Assembly: GCF_001676025.1 (NCBI RefSeq)
Contig: NZ_LZFW01000001.1
Coordinates: 186,001-250,000, forward strand
DNA: 64,000 nt
Direction: 5' to 3'
Source: Vibrio sp. UCD-FRSSP16_30
GTDB taxonomy: Bacteria > Pseudomonadota > Gammaproteobacteria > Enterobacterales > Vibrionaceae
In this document: one piece after another, positions 1 through 9,517 of the stretch
How positions within the stretch are numbered: the first letter of the stretch is position 1
How the letters are laid out: each line of letters opens with the position of its first letter
The notes under the pieces: generated by a model
What the model saw: only the letters and a program-made list of their open reading frames with translations
Database searches by the model: none
What the model was told of the DNA's origin: nothing
Program-made: the position numbers and the translations under genes

Positions 1-3000
1 TGGTTTCTAATCTCACTCTACCTGATGAGTTGGCTAATGGTTGGTATATCGTGGCCATTAAACCAACGAACTCATTTGATAGCCCAGTTATCTTCCATGT
101 TTTGCTTTCAGATATTGGTGTGCAAGCCAAAATATTTGCCAGCAAAGTATCACTACAAGCAGTGGACCTGACTAATAATCGTCCATTAGCCTCGGCAAAA
201 GTGAGCGTAATTGGGCAAGACGGAATACGCAAAACGATAAGTTTACGCAATGGCTTTGCTCAGTTTGACTACAACAAGCGCTCTAGTGAAGATGTGTTTG
301 TCATAGAAAGCAAGCAGGGCATGGCGGTGTTACCGATGAAAGAAGTGCCTCTGGATTTGTCAGATTTTGACGTCGCAGGTCAAAAAGATAAACCATTGAA
401 TGGTTTTGTTTTTTCTAACCGTAATCTGTTTAAACCTTCAGAAAATGTGCCGTTAAATATTTTGATTCGTAAAGAATCTGGTGCGTTAAGTGCCATCAAA
501 TCGGTATTTATTAAAGTAGTAACCCCAGATGGTAAAGAAGCTATCTCGCGCACCATCGAACAATCAATACCGGGTTTTTTTAGCTTTGACTTCGATATTC
601 CTGCCTCAGCCAAATTAGGTAAATGGAGCGCGACCATCTTAGCGAATAAAACGTCAACTAAAGCCATTGGTACATTCAATTTTAATGTCGCAGAATTTGT
701 GCCAGAAAGAATGGATTTAAGCATGACTTTTCCGTCAGTAATTACGACCGATTCTCCGATTGAGGGACAGGCAAGTGGTCGTTATTTATACGGTCAGGTT
801 GCCGATGGTAATAAGCTTACCATCAGTTCTACTTTGAGGTCTGTCGAGCATTTTTCCGGTAAATTCAGTCAATATTATGTGGGGAATGATCATTATATTT
901 CCTCTCGTAATGCGCCAAAATCTTTGGATATAAACTTAAATAAGCAAGGTACGGCAAACTTTACACTCAGTGCTGTGGACAGCGATTCATTAGATGGACC
1001 TGCGATGCTGACCACCAATAATCAACTGTTTGAGACTGGCGGTGCGACCACCACTCGCGTAAAACGCGTGCTTGTGTCTAATGGTAAATCCATTGTGGGT
1101 TTAAGACCTGCTAGAGAAGATGTTGGCTATTTTGAGGATACTAAGTTTGGTTTATTGTTGCTTAACGATACCGGTGACAAGGCGCTTGCTGGCAATGTGA
1201 CCATCAAAGTAGAGCGTAATGCAGGTGGTTATTATTGGGTCTTTAATCAAAGTTCTGGCTGGGATTTACGTCGCGATGATAGATGGCGAGTCGTTGAATC
1301 TAAAACAGTCAAAGTCAATAACAAGCAAAATACGCTTACCGTTCCTGTGGAATGGGGCGAGTACCGCGTAACCGCTACCGCACCAAGTGGGCAACACACA
1401 GTTTATTCTTTCTATGCAGGTTGGAATGATGGCGATACACAAATTCCGGTTAAGCCCGATCAACTGGCAATGAAACTGGATAAACAAGATTACCTAACGG
1501 GCGAATATATTAGCGTCAGCATTACTTCCCCTATTGATGGCTTAGTGTCATTGGAATTGGTGGGTGATAAAACTTATCAGCATAAAACAGTGATGGTGAA
1601 GGGAACAAAAAAGGTCAGAATTAAAATCCCTAATGATTTAGAACGTCATGATCTGTACTTGATTGGCACTTTAGTCAATGCCGAAAAATCGTATGTACAA
1701 CGCTCGTTATCTGTCGCGCCAGTGAGGCTTTATCGTGGTCATCGCAAGCTAAATGTCAGCATTGAAGCGCCACAAAAACTAGAACCATTTACCACGCAGC
1801 ATATTAAGGTCAAGGTTGATAGCAAGCAAGATCTTAGCAACGCTTATGTGGTGTTAACGGTTGCTGATAAAGGCATCATTAACATGGCTCGTTACCAAGT
1901 GCCGAATGTCTTTGATTGGTTTTATGGTCATAAACGTTTAGGTGCGGATGTCATCGATCTATATTCAAGACAGTTTGAATCTCGTCCTTCGGCGTTCATT
2001 CGTCATCGTTATGGCGGTGATGAAGATTTAAACAGCGCAAAACCTGCCGATAATTTGGTGGAAAGTAAAACATTTAATACGGTGTTGCCTGCAGTAAAAC
2101 TAAACCGTAAAGGTGAAGCGGATATCTCATTGGATGTGCCTGATTACAATGGCGAAGTGCAAATGGTGGCAACGGTATTTGATGGCAATAAATTTGGTCA
2201 GAAAATTCAAGATGTGACCGTGAGTGCGCCCATTGTGGCAGAGCTGTCCGTACCTAGATTCTTTGCAACCAACAGTCAAAGTCAGGTGATGGTGGAAGCC
2301 TCTAACCAAACCCAAAAGACACAACGTATTAATTTAGTGATGGCGGCAGAAGATGGCGTTGAACTGGCTGGAAACAGCTCGAAAACGTTAACCTTAGCCC
2401 CTGGTGAGAAAGCGAGTTTTCCAGTACCGGTTATGGTCGGCAATATGACTGCGATGGCAAATTTATACTTATCAGTAGACAGTGAAAATTACAGCATTGA
2501 GCGAAGCTGGCGCGTGCCAGTACGTTCACCATCGCCTTATATTACTAAGAAATCGACTCGGGTTTTGAATTCCGGTGATGTTCTGCGCGTGACCGAAGCG
2601 CAATGGCAAGGTGTATTGCCTGTGGACCAAGGCATGAGCGCAATCTCCTTTAGCCATGTGCCAGAAATTGAGCCAACGGCGTTTGTGCAAGGCTTGTTCC
2701 GTTACCCTTATGGCTGTGTTGAGCAAACCACCAGTACCGCTTACCCGTGGTTATTAGATGACAGTTCATTGTCACCGATGAAGCAGAAAGTGTTAGATGA
2801 TCGTAGCGATATTGATATGTTGCAGCGCGCGGTCATGCGCTTAACTTATTACCAAAATAACAACGGTGGCTTTGGTCTATGGGGACGAATTTCTAATGAA
2901 GAAGCGTGGTTAACCGCTTATGTAGCAAGCTTCTTGTTTGATGTGAGAGAGCTTCATCCTAACTTGGTTAATAAAGCGGTGATGGATAAGCTTATCAAGC

Positions 3001-4046
3001 GTTTACATGAATACCTGTACGATGATGATCAATCAGATGCAGACAAAGCTTATGTAGGTTATGTACTAAGCCGTGAAGGATTACTGAGTTTTTCAGATGC
3101 AAAAACCTATCTCAAAGAGCTGCATATTAAAAATAGCTTGAGCAATGCTTATTTAGGCGCCGCATTTTATCGTTTAGGCGATATGCGTACCAGTAAGCGT
3201 TACTTTGATCGCGTTAACAGCCGTTATTTTCGATATGGCGAAAACAACTATTATGATTCAGAGATTTCATCGAATGCCAAAATTGTTTCTATAGTCAGTG
3301 AGTTAGAGAAACTAGGGCCGATTAACGCCAAGTTAAACAAAATGCGAATTGATTCGGCAAAAGAGATATTTGAAGATCTTAATAGCCGAAGCTATTTCAG
3401 TACTCAAGAAAAGTACGCGCTGGCAAAGGCAGGCTTTGAACTTAAAGCGTTGAATCAACATCCGGTGAAAGTCAGTCAAAATGGTCACCAAATACGAGCA
3501 AGTAAAGCGTTGACCATGAAATTAGGGGATAGATTCAACAATGATACCGCTCAGCCTATTTATGTGACGGAATCAATTGATGGCTACGCCGATCCTGACA
3601 GTCTGGATAGCTCAGTCGACTTTGATTATGTCAGCCGTGCTTATTTTGATGTAAAAGGGAATAGCCTAAGTCGCGCTCAATTGCATGTTGGGGATCGCAT
3701 CATTGCTCGTATCAGTGTGCATCTTGAGGAGAATATAGACAGAGCCATGCTAGTGGATTATTTACCAGCAGGAATGGTATTAGAAGATCCGCAGTTTACT
3801 GCTTCTGAAGAGCTATTAGAGTCTCTTAATTTCATATCCAGTGATGTCGAGATGCAAGAGTTCCGCAATGACCGTTATGTGGCGGCTTTAGGTATCAGTA
3901 AACATAGGGTGTACACCTTCTATTATGTTTTGCGCGCTGAAACCAAGGGTGTGTCGCAGGTACCAAATGTGTTCATCGAGGATATGTACGCGCCAGAGCG
4001 TTTTATCTATCAGCCCGGCTTTACTCGTAGTATCAGTATTAAATGA
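1..4046 (+). CDS. Alpha-2-macroglobulin family protein (YfhM-type), 5' end outside window
   Basis: Large periplasmic protease-trap family protein. The reading frame is open from nucleotide 3, so the true start lies upstream; a TTG at 30 is only an internal codon. About 1,347 residues are visible, against roughly 1,500-1,650 for the family, so only the N-terminal part, including any lipoprotein signal, is missing. The thioester motif C-V-E-Q is intact (Cys codon at 2715, residue 896 counted from nucleotide 30), which is the covalent-trapping type of bacterial macroglobulin. Beta-rich macroglobulin domains precede it and the alpha-helical thioester domain follows. Its stop overlaps the start of pbpC by 4 bases, the same pairing as E. 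coli yfhM-pbpC. This fits a role in protecting the cell when PbpC repairs breached peptidoglycan (known proposal for the family, not shown here). Confidence 0.93.
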   Translation, partial: VSNLTLPDELANGWYIVAIKPTNSFDSPVIFHVLLSDIGVQAKIFASKVSLQAVDLTNNRPLASAKVSVIGQDGIRKTISLRNGFAQFDYNKRSSEDVFVIESKQGMAVLPMKEVPLDLSDFDVAGQKDKPLNGFVFSNRNLFKPSENVPLNILIRKESGALSAIKSVFIKVVTPDGKEAISRTIEQSIPGFFSFDFDIPASAKLGKWSATILANKTSTKAIGTFNFNVAEFVPERMDLSMTFPSVITTDSPIEGQASGRYLYGQVADGNKLTISSTLRSVEHFSGKFSQYYVGNDHYISSRNAPKSLDINLNKQGTANFTLSAVDSDSLDGPAMLTTNNQLFETGGATTTRVKRVLVSNGKSIVGLRPAREDVGYFEDTKFGLLLLNDTGDKALAGNVTIKVERNAGGYYWVFNQSSGWDLRRDDRWRVVESKTVKVNNKQNTLTVPVEWGEYRVTATAPSGQHTVYSFYAGWNDGDTQIPVKPDQLAMKLDKQDYLTGEYISVSITSPIDGLVSLELVGDKTYQHKTVMVKGTKKVRIKIPNDLERHDLYLIGTLVNAEKSYVQRSLSVAPVRLYRGHRKLNVSIEAPQKLEPFTTQHIKVKVDSKQDLSNAYVVLTVADKGIINMARYQVPNVFDWFYGHKRLGADVIDLYSRQFESRPSAFIRHRYGGDEDLNSAKPADNLVESKTFNTVLPAVKLNRKGEADISLDVPDYNGEVQMVATVFDGNKFGQKIQDVTVSAPIVAELSVPRFFATNSQSQVMVEASNQTQKTQRINLVMAAEDGVELAGNSSKTLTLAPGEKASFPVPVMVGNMTAMANLYLSVDSENYSIERSWRVPVRSPSPYITKKSTRVLNSGDVLRVTEAQWQGVLPVDQGMSAISFSHVPEIEPTAFVQGLFRYPYGCVEQTTSTAYPWLLDDSSLSPMKQKVLDDRSDIDMLQRAVMRLTYYQNNNGGFGLWGRISNEEAWLTAYVASFLFDVRELHPNLVNKAVMDKLIKRLHEYLYDDDQSDADKAYVGYVLSREGLLSFSDAKTYLKELHIKNSLSNAYLGAAFYRLGDMRTSKRYFDRVNSRYFRYGENNYYDSEISSNAKIVSIVSELEKLGPINAKLNKMRIDSAKEIFEDLNSRSYFSTQEKYALAKAGFELKALNQHPVKVSQNGHQIRASKALTMKLGDRFNNDTAQPIYVTESIDGYADPDSLDSSVDFDYVSRAYFDVKGNSLSRAQLHVGDRIIARISVHLEENIDRAMLVDYLPAGMVLEDPQFTASEELLESLNFISSDVEMQEFRNDRYVAALGISKHRVYTFYYVLRAETKGVSQVPNVFIEDMYAPERFIYQPGFTRSISIK

Positions 4047-6220
4047 TGAGGCCTATCTCGTTTAAAAACATCACTACTATGGTTCTGTCCATCATGGTCA
4101 GCGCTATAGTGGCGGTGTATGTTCTTTGGCAAGTACTGAACCTGTACTTGCCACTGCCAGAGCCGACAACAAAAAGTATGGCGGTGAATGTGCTATCTGT
4201 GGAAGGCGATACTCTGCGCCAATTTGCTGATGACAGAGGGATATTTCGAACGCCCATTGAAACAAAGGATGTATCACCGATTTATCTCAAATCGCTATTA
4301 GCTTATGAAGACCGTCATTTTTATTCTCATATAGGCGTCGACTTTAGCGCATTGTTGAGAGCGGCTTATCAGCGCGTCCGTTATGGGCACATTGTTTCTG
4401 GCGGTTCGACCTTGACCATGCAGGTGGCAAGGATTTTGTATCCTATCGATCGCTCATATAGCGGAAAATTAATCCAAGTATTTCGCGCGCTTCAATTAGA
4501 GCAGCGCTATAGTAAGCAGCAAATACTCAATCTTTATCTTACTCATGTTCCAATGGGGGGCAATATCGAAGGGGTGGAAGCGGCCAGTCAGCGTTACTTT
4601 GGTAAGTCAGCCAAAAACTTAAACATTTCAGAAGCGGCCTTGTTAACGGTCATACCGCAAAGGCCCAGTATCTATCGTCCAGATAGGCACCCAGATAAAG
4701 CGCAAGTTGCGCGCAATAAGGTCCTCAAACGCCTAATTAACGACAACATGCTCACTGAGCAAGAATACCAATTGCTTAAGCAGGAAAAGGTGCTTGCTGG
4801 TCGCTTGCCGATTAAACGCCAAGTGCCTTTATTGGCAAGAGAGTTGAAATTCCATGCTTCTGTTGATTCACATGCCACAGGGAAGCCGAACAGTGAAAAA
4901 CAGCTAAAAACATTTATTATCAATGAGCTACAACACAATATTGATGGCATCGTAAAACAGCGATTTAATGAAATGTCTGAGGCACTATCGGTTGCGGTTA
5001 TGGTAGTGGAAAACAAAACTGGCAAGGTGATTGCTTATAAAGGTTCGTTGGATATGGACAGTAAACGCAGTTTTGGTCATGTGGATATGACCAAAGCGGT
5101 GCGCTCACCAGGCTCAACGTTAAAGCCGTTTGTGTATGGTAGGGCGTTAGATGAGGGGCTTATCCACTCTGAAAGTTTACTGCTGGATATTCCGATGCAG
5201 TTTGATAATTACAAGCCTCAGAACTTTGATAAACACTTCCAAGGCACGGTTTCAGCCAGTGAAGCACTGCAACGCTCAAAAAATCTATCTGCGGTGTATT
5301 TATTGGATCAGTTAGGAGTGCCTAAATTTGTCAAGCAGATGCAAGTGCTCGGTTCTTCATTGCGTTTAGCTGATATGAATCTGACGGTAGTATTAGGTGG
5401 CGGCGGTTCTACGCTACGTGAATTGGTGATGTATTACACCGCATTAAGTCGCCAAGGCATTGCAGTGAAGCCTAGATTAAGTCAATCCGATGAGGTGCAA
5501 CAGGCTCGTTTACTGAGCGCAGAAAGTGCATGGATAACAAGGCGAATTTTGCAAGATGTACGCGCCCCAGATAGACCTCGTGCAAAATATGGACGCAAAA
5601 TAGGCTGGAAAACGGGAACCAGTTTTGGCTATCGCGATGCATGGGCAATCGGCACCAGTAATGATTATACCGTAGGAGTGTGGATAGGCAGACCTGATGG
5701 TTCACCGTATGTTGGGCAAACGGGCGCCACGATGGCAGCGCCGTTTTTATTTGATGTGTTTGATTTATTGCCACAAGATAAAAGTGAAGTCACAAAACCG
5801 CATCATGTTGTTCAACAATCGATTTGTTGGCCAAGTGGTTTAGCTTCAACCATGGTGGCAAAGGAGCACTGTATTGAGAAAAAAGAGGCGTGGACGATTG
5901 ATGGTGTGACTCCAAGAACGCTACGCCGAGATAAACATTTGTCGCGAGCTAATCTTTGGCCACAAGAGCTTCTTTCATGGCGAAAAGAACATTCACAATC
6001 CAAACACTTTATCGATATTATTCAGCCACAAGATGGCAGTTATATTTATCCGTATAAAGGACAAATATTAACCCTTAAAGCATCCACTGAGGACGTGCGT
6101 TGGTATTTAGATGGCAAGATTGTAGAGAACCAGATTGAGGCAAAATCACTGTCTGGCGCGCATCAGATAAAAGCATGTAATGATTACACCTGCGCTAAGG
6201 TTCAAATTACTGTCAATTAG
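4043..6220 (+). CDS. pbpC: Penicillin-binding protein 1C (bifunctional glycosyltransferase/transpeptidase)
   Basis: Class A penicillin-binding protein that polymerises and may cross-link peptidoglycan in the periplasm, anchored by an N-terminal membrane segment (about residues 10-35). The GT51 domain has the catalytic E-D-R-H-F at 89-93 and G-G-S-T-L-T-M-Q at 120-127. The transpeptidase domain has S-T-L-K with nucleophile Ser358, S-K-N at 412-414 and K-T-G at 523-525. A C-terminal beta domain of about 90 residues (around 630-725) matches the PBP1C-specific extension. Length 725 is near the E. coli PbpC length. The first ATG overlaps the TGA of the macroglobulin gene, so the two are translationally coupled; a second ATG follows directly. 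Confidence 0.95.
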   Translation: MMRPISFKNITTMVLSIMVSAIVAVYVLWQVLNLYLPLPEPTTKSMAVNVLSVEGDTLRQFADDRGIFRTPIETKDVSPIYLKSLLAYEDRHFYSHIGVDFSALLRAAYQRVRYGHIVSGGSTLTMQVARILYPIDRSYSGKLIQVFRALQLEQRYSKQQILNLYLTHVPMGGNIEGVEAASQRYFGKSAKNLNISEAALLTVIPQRPSIYRPDRHPDKAQVARNKVLKRLINDNMLTEQEYQLLKQEKVLAGRLPIKRQVPLLARELKFHASVDSHATGKPNSEKQLKTFIINELQHNIDGIVKQRFNEMSEALSVAVMVVENKTGKVIAYKGSLDMDSKRSFGHVDMTKAVRSPGSTLKPFVYGRALDEGLIHSESLLLDIPMQFDNYKPQNFDKHFQGTVSASEALQRSKNLSAVYLLDQLGVPKFVKQMQVLGSSLRLADMNLTVVLGGGGSTLRELVMYYTALSRQGIAVKPRLSQSDEVQQARLLSAESAWITRRILQDVRAPDRPRAKYGRKIGWKTGTSFGYRDAWAIGTSNDYTVGVWIGRPDGSPYVGQTGATMAAPFLFDVFDLLPQDKSEVTKPHHVVQQSICWPSGLASTMVAKEHCIEKKEAWTIDGVTPRTLRRDKHLSRANLWPQELLSWRKEHSQSKHFIDIIQPQDGSYIYPYKGQILTLKASTEDVRWYLDGKIVENQIEAKSLSGAHQIKACNDYTCAKVQITVN

Positions 6221-6273
6221 AGCATGGTCAACTAAAACTCGGCTATCAAAAACTAATAACGTATAAAACAAAT

Positions 6274-6408
6274 CGGTCTTTCATTACCCTCACAGACTAG
6301 GGTGAACACTTATCGTCCTATTATGTACATCATCTCCACAAGACGCCGTGAAATCATCCTTGATGGCTTCACTGTGGCATTCATGCCACACAGACTAATG
6401 AAAGACCG
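6274..6408. repeat. Structured intergenic element with 13-bp terminal inverted repeats
   Basis: CGGTCTTTCATTA at 6274-6286 is perfectly inverted at 6396-6408. Inside are a CACAGACTA direct repeat (6291-6299 and 6389-6397) and a perfect 8-bp hairpin TGTGGCAT/ATGCCACA (6373-6390, 2-base loop). The inner part, near GACGCCGTGA (6341-6350), resembles palindromic intergenic units I recall from marine gammaproteobacteria; that is memory, not a search. It fills the gap between the convergent pbpC and 6417-7007 genes. It could be a MITE-like or REP-like unit, or a bidirectional RNA structure. No second copy was noticed in this window. Confidence 0.6.
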
Positions 6409-6416
6409 CTTTAAAT

Positions 6417-7007
6417 CTAATTTAAAGTAAGAGCTCTAACGCTTTGATCGAGTTTAAAAATCTGAGCGGTAACTTGCATGTGATGTGGGTAATCACTAAA
6501 CAGTAAACGGTATTCATCGGTCATTACCGAAACTTCCTCTGCGCGCATTAACTTCCAATACAATGGGGTAGTGTGCAGCATCGACGCTAACGGTTTAAAG
6601 ACCACTTTCTCGTAAGCAAGAAACAAATCTTCTAATACAGCTTCTCGCACATCTTCTGTGGTAATGCCTGCATCAATAACAGAAGTGGCTTTTATATACC
6701 GGGCATTGCCTTGCAGTGTTTGTATTGGGGTTACATTGTCACTTTCAAGATCTTTAAGCTGACGGTGCACATTGGCAAGCCAAGCTTGTTGAGTCAGATC
6801 ATCAGCAGTTACGTCATCAAATTGATGACGAATCTTTTTCTCTACCGCTTTTTGAGTACTCATCAGCACTTTACGCACTTTCTGAAATGACAATTGATAA
6901 GTTTTGCACAGATCGATAATCAAGGCATGAAACCCATCACCAGGAAAATGCATACTGGTTTTAAATGTGGCAATGGCTTGCTCTTGTTGAGGAGTTAAAT
7001 CACTCAT
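6417..7007 (-). CDS. Hypothetical cytoplasmic protein (possibly DUF3069)
   Basis: A 196-residue soluble protein with no signal peptide or membrane segment, predicted mainly helical from its composition. I associate the sequence with the small Vibrio family DUF3069, but only weakly. No catalytic motif is visible. The ATG at 7007 is preceded by an AGGA about 10 bases upstream. It is transcribed leftward and is followed on the same strand by the structured repeat 6274-6408. Nothing in the neighbours indicates a role. Confidence 0.7.
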   Translation of the reverse strand: MSDLTPQQEQAIATFKTSMHFPGDGFHALIIDLCKTYQLSFQKVRKVLMSTQKAVEKKIRHQFDDVTADDLTQQAWLANVHRQLKDLESDNVTPIQTLQGNARYIKATSVIDAGITTEDVREAVLEDLFLAYEKVVFKPLASMLHTTPLYWKLMRAEEVSVMTDEYRLLFSDYPHHMQVTAQIFKLDQSVRALTLN

Positions 7008-7113
7008 TATCTATTGGTCCTGTCGCGTGATATTAATATTACAGTAGGTGTTTGGTCGATAAGCTGCTTGATCGAAAAGCTGCTTGGTCAATAAATGGCT
7101 TGAACAATATGAG

Positions 7114-7464
7114 TTACAGACCAAAACCAACTTTAGGCAGCATTCGCACAGAGCGTACACCCCAAGGCGTTAAATCAGGCTTTGGTTCACCAGTGTAGTT
7201 ACCTAAGCAGATATAGCCTTTCGATAAGTAGCGGTAGAGGAAATCTCCGCCTTCAAGTTTTGCGCTTTTCTCATCATAGAAAGGCAGTAAAATACGCTCG
7301 ACACGCAGATCAGATGCTTGCTTAAAAGCAGGGTAAACCGATGAATTGATCTGATGAGCATCAAGATTTTTTATCAGTGCTTTATCTGACATTGAAGCTT
7401 TTTTGCGAATAAACAGCATGATAAGGCGTTTTTGCTGCTCAGATGAAACAATGATCATTTCCAT
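7114..7464 (-). CDS. Hypothetical protein, 116 aa
   Basis: I do not recognise this protein. It is soluble, with a basic N-terminal half and a C-terminal tail rich in Gly and Pro. The start ATG at 7464 has a good AGGAA ribosome-binding site 8 bases upstream; a second in-frame ATG follows two codons later. It lies about 100 bp upstream of the 196-residue gene on the same strand and could share its transcript. Codon use looks like that of the neighbours. Confidence 0.65.
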   Translation of the reverse strand: MEMIIVSSEQQKRLIMLFIRKKASMSDKALIKNLDAHQINSSVYPAFKQASDLRVERILLPFYDEKSAKLEGGDFLYRYLSKGYICLGNYTGEPKPDLTPWGVRSVRMLPKVGFGL

Positions 7465-7562
7465 AATGGGTATTCCTTTGAAAGAAGCTCAGTATATAAG
7501 AATGAGCGTGCTAAAACCACGGAGTTAATAATGTGGGCTTAGTGAAATAAAAAGTGAAAGTT

Positions 7563-7595
7563 AAAAATAGGCAAAGTGATGATGACTTGGCCTAT
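7563..7595 (-). terminator. Rho-independent terminator of fadD
   Basis: An 11-bp stem with one mismatch (ATAGGCAAAGT at 7567-7577, ACTTGGCCTAT at 7585-7595, 7-base loop). On the minus strand it is followed by a run of five T. It lies about 48 bp past the fadD stop. Confidence 0.7.
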
Positions 7596-7642
7596 ATTGG
7601 TAAACTGAAGTTAGTTACGCTGTTAAGTGATTAAATAAAACG

Positions 7643-9307
7643 TTAATCACGCAACTCTCGGCGCAATATTTTGCCTACATTTGTTTTGGGTAAATCATCT
7701 CTATATTCGATAACTTTAGGGATTTTGTAGCCCGTAAGATGTTGTCTGCAATGCTTTTTAATCTCATCGACACTGACTGCGCCATTAGTCACAACAATCA
7801 GTTTAACCCGCTCACCGGCGATATCGTCAGAGACACCGACCGCGGCGGCCTCAACGATTCTAGGGTGCAGTGTGGCCACTTCTTCAATCTCGGTCGGGAA
7901 GACATTAAAGCCTGACACTAAAATCATGTCCTTCTTCCTATCTTCAATATAAAACACGCCGTCTTCATCCATTCGACCAATATCACCAGAGCTTAGCCAA
8001 CCATCATCGGTCAATACTGCGCGAGTTTCTGCTTCTTGTTTCCAATAACCTCGCATAACTTGTTCGCCACGAATTTGAATTTCGCCTATTTGGTTTACTT
8101 CCAGAGGTAAACCATCTTCGTCGACAATTCTCAGTTCAGTACTTGGTAGTGGCACTCCTACAGCTGGCACGTATTGCTGCTGAGTATGAACGCCACCGGC
8201 AACCACTGGTGAACATTCAGTTAGACCATAGCCTTCGATAATTGGCATACCTGTAATTTTTTGCCATTCATCTGCGGTGTGCTTTTGTGTTGGCATGCCG
8301 CCTGCAATAGTAAATTCGGCATGTGAGAAATCCAGTTCTCTAAATTTGGCACTATTGTTAAGGGCGGCAAACAGGGTGTTGAGACCAAAAATCATGGTAA
8401 ATGGATATTTACTTAAATCATTGATAAAGGTTTTCAAATCTCTTGGATTGGTGATCAAGAGGTTTGTGGCACCCATATACATCATCAGCATCATGCTCAC
8501 AGAGTTAGCAAAAATATGATAAAGGGGAAGAGGGGTGACCGCGTATTCATTTTCTTTGGCGGTACGTGGACCAAAATGAGCAAACACTTGTAGCACATTT
8601 GCGATGACATTTTTATGAGTCAGCATGGCACCTTTGGCCAAGCCTGTAGTGCCACCTGTATATTGCAGGTAGGCCAAGTCATCATGTTCAATAACGGGCG
8701 GATTAAAATCGAGACGCTTTCCTTCGGTAAGTACACGGCGTAAAGAGATAGCACCAGGTAGATGAAATTTAGGGACCATTTTTTTGACGTACTTCACCAC
8801 AAAGTTAACTAAGGTACGTTTGTGCGGCGCAAGTGCATCCCCAATACTGGTTAAAATAACGTGCTTGAGACTGGTTCGGCTGATCACTTGCTGCAAGCTG
8901 TCGCCAAAATTGGTGACGGCGACAATGATGGTTGCCCCAGAATCTCGCAATTGATGCTCAAGCTCCCTTGGGGTGTATAAAGGATTAACGTTAACCACCA
9001 CTAAGCCAGCTTTTAAAGCACCTAAAATAGTAATGGGGTATTGCAGAAGGTTTGGCATCATCAGAGCAATCCGATCGCCTTTTTTCGCTTTTAGTTCACA
9101 TTGAAGGTAAGCGGCAAATGCGTCACTTTTTTCATTAAGTTCACGATAGGTCAACGAATGTCCCATATTAATGAAGGCGGTTTTATCTGCAAAATCATTA
9201 AAGGGCTTTTTAAACATCTCATTGATATTGTTATATTGCTGAGTGTTTATAAATTCGGGTACATCGTTCGGATAGCTTGATATCCAAGGCTTATTTTCAG
9301 TGCTCAT
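7643..9307 (-). CDS. fadD: Long-chain-fatty-acid--CoA ligase
   Basis: Acyl-CoA synthetase that activates long-chain fatty acids with ATP and CoA for beta-oxidation or phospholipid synthesis, at the inner face of the membrane. The AMP-binding P-loop (Y-T-G-G-T-T-G-x-x-K-G) and the FACS signature (D-G-W-L-x-x-G-D-I-G ... E-D-R-K-K-D) are both present, as is the C-terminal lysine region P-K-T-N-V-G-K. I chose the ATG at 9307 (554 aa). The longer frame from 9334 adds nine residues but lacks a ribosome-binding site, while AGAGAA precedes 9307. The length is close to E. coli FadD (561). It is monocistronic, between its own terminator and that of the art operon. Confidence 0.95.
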   Translation of the reverse strand: MSTENKPWISSYPNDVPEFINTQQYNNINEMFKKPFNDFADKTAFINMGHSLTYRELNEKSDAFAAYLQCELKAKKGDRIALMMPNLLQYPITILGALKAGLVVVNVNPLYTPRELEHQLRDSGATIIVAVTNFGDSLQQVISRTSLKHVILTSIGDALAPHKRTLVNFVVKYVKKMVPKFHLPGAISLRRVLTEGKRLDFNPPVIEHDDLAYLQYTGGTTGLAKGAMLTHKNVIANVLQVFAHFGPRTAKENEYAVTPLPLYHIFANSVSMMLMMYMGATNLLITNPRDLKTFINDLSKYPFTMIFGLNTLFAALNNSAKFRELDFSHAEFTIAGGMPTQKHTADEWQKITGMPIIEGYGLTECSPVVAGGVHTQQQYVPAVGVPLPSTELRIVDEDGLPLEVNQIGEIQIRGEQVMRGYWKQEAETRAVLTDDGWLSSGDIGRMDEDGVFYIEDRKKDMILVSGFNVFPTEIEEVATLHPRIVEAAAVGVSDDIAGERVKLIVVTNGAVSVDEIKKHCRQHLTGYKIPKVIEYRDDLPKTNVGKILRRELRD

Positions 9308-9450
9308 CGGGATTCTCTGATGTGTTACATACACTGATTTTAACTGATTATTGCGCTTGATGGGCGAACTTAGTACATATCTCTATCCCTAAGCGTGCGT
9401 TTGTCGATTAAATAAACAGAGATAACGACATTCACGAGCCAGTAAAGATA

Positions 9451-9481
9451 AAAAAGGGTCAGATAAAAATATCTGACCCTT
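9451..9481 (-). terminator. Rho-independent terminator of artPIQM
   Basis: A perfect 12-bp stem, AAGGGTCAGATA (9454-9465) and TATCTGACCCTT (9470-9481), with an AAAA loop. On the minus strand a five-T run follows. It lies 37 bp past the artM stop. Confidence 0.88.
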
Positions 9482-9517
9482 ACTTGTATATGTATTTTTA
9501 TTTAAGAGGATGAGCGG

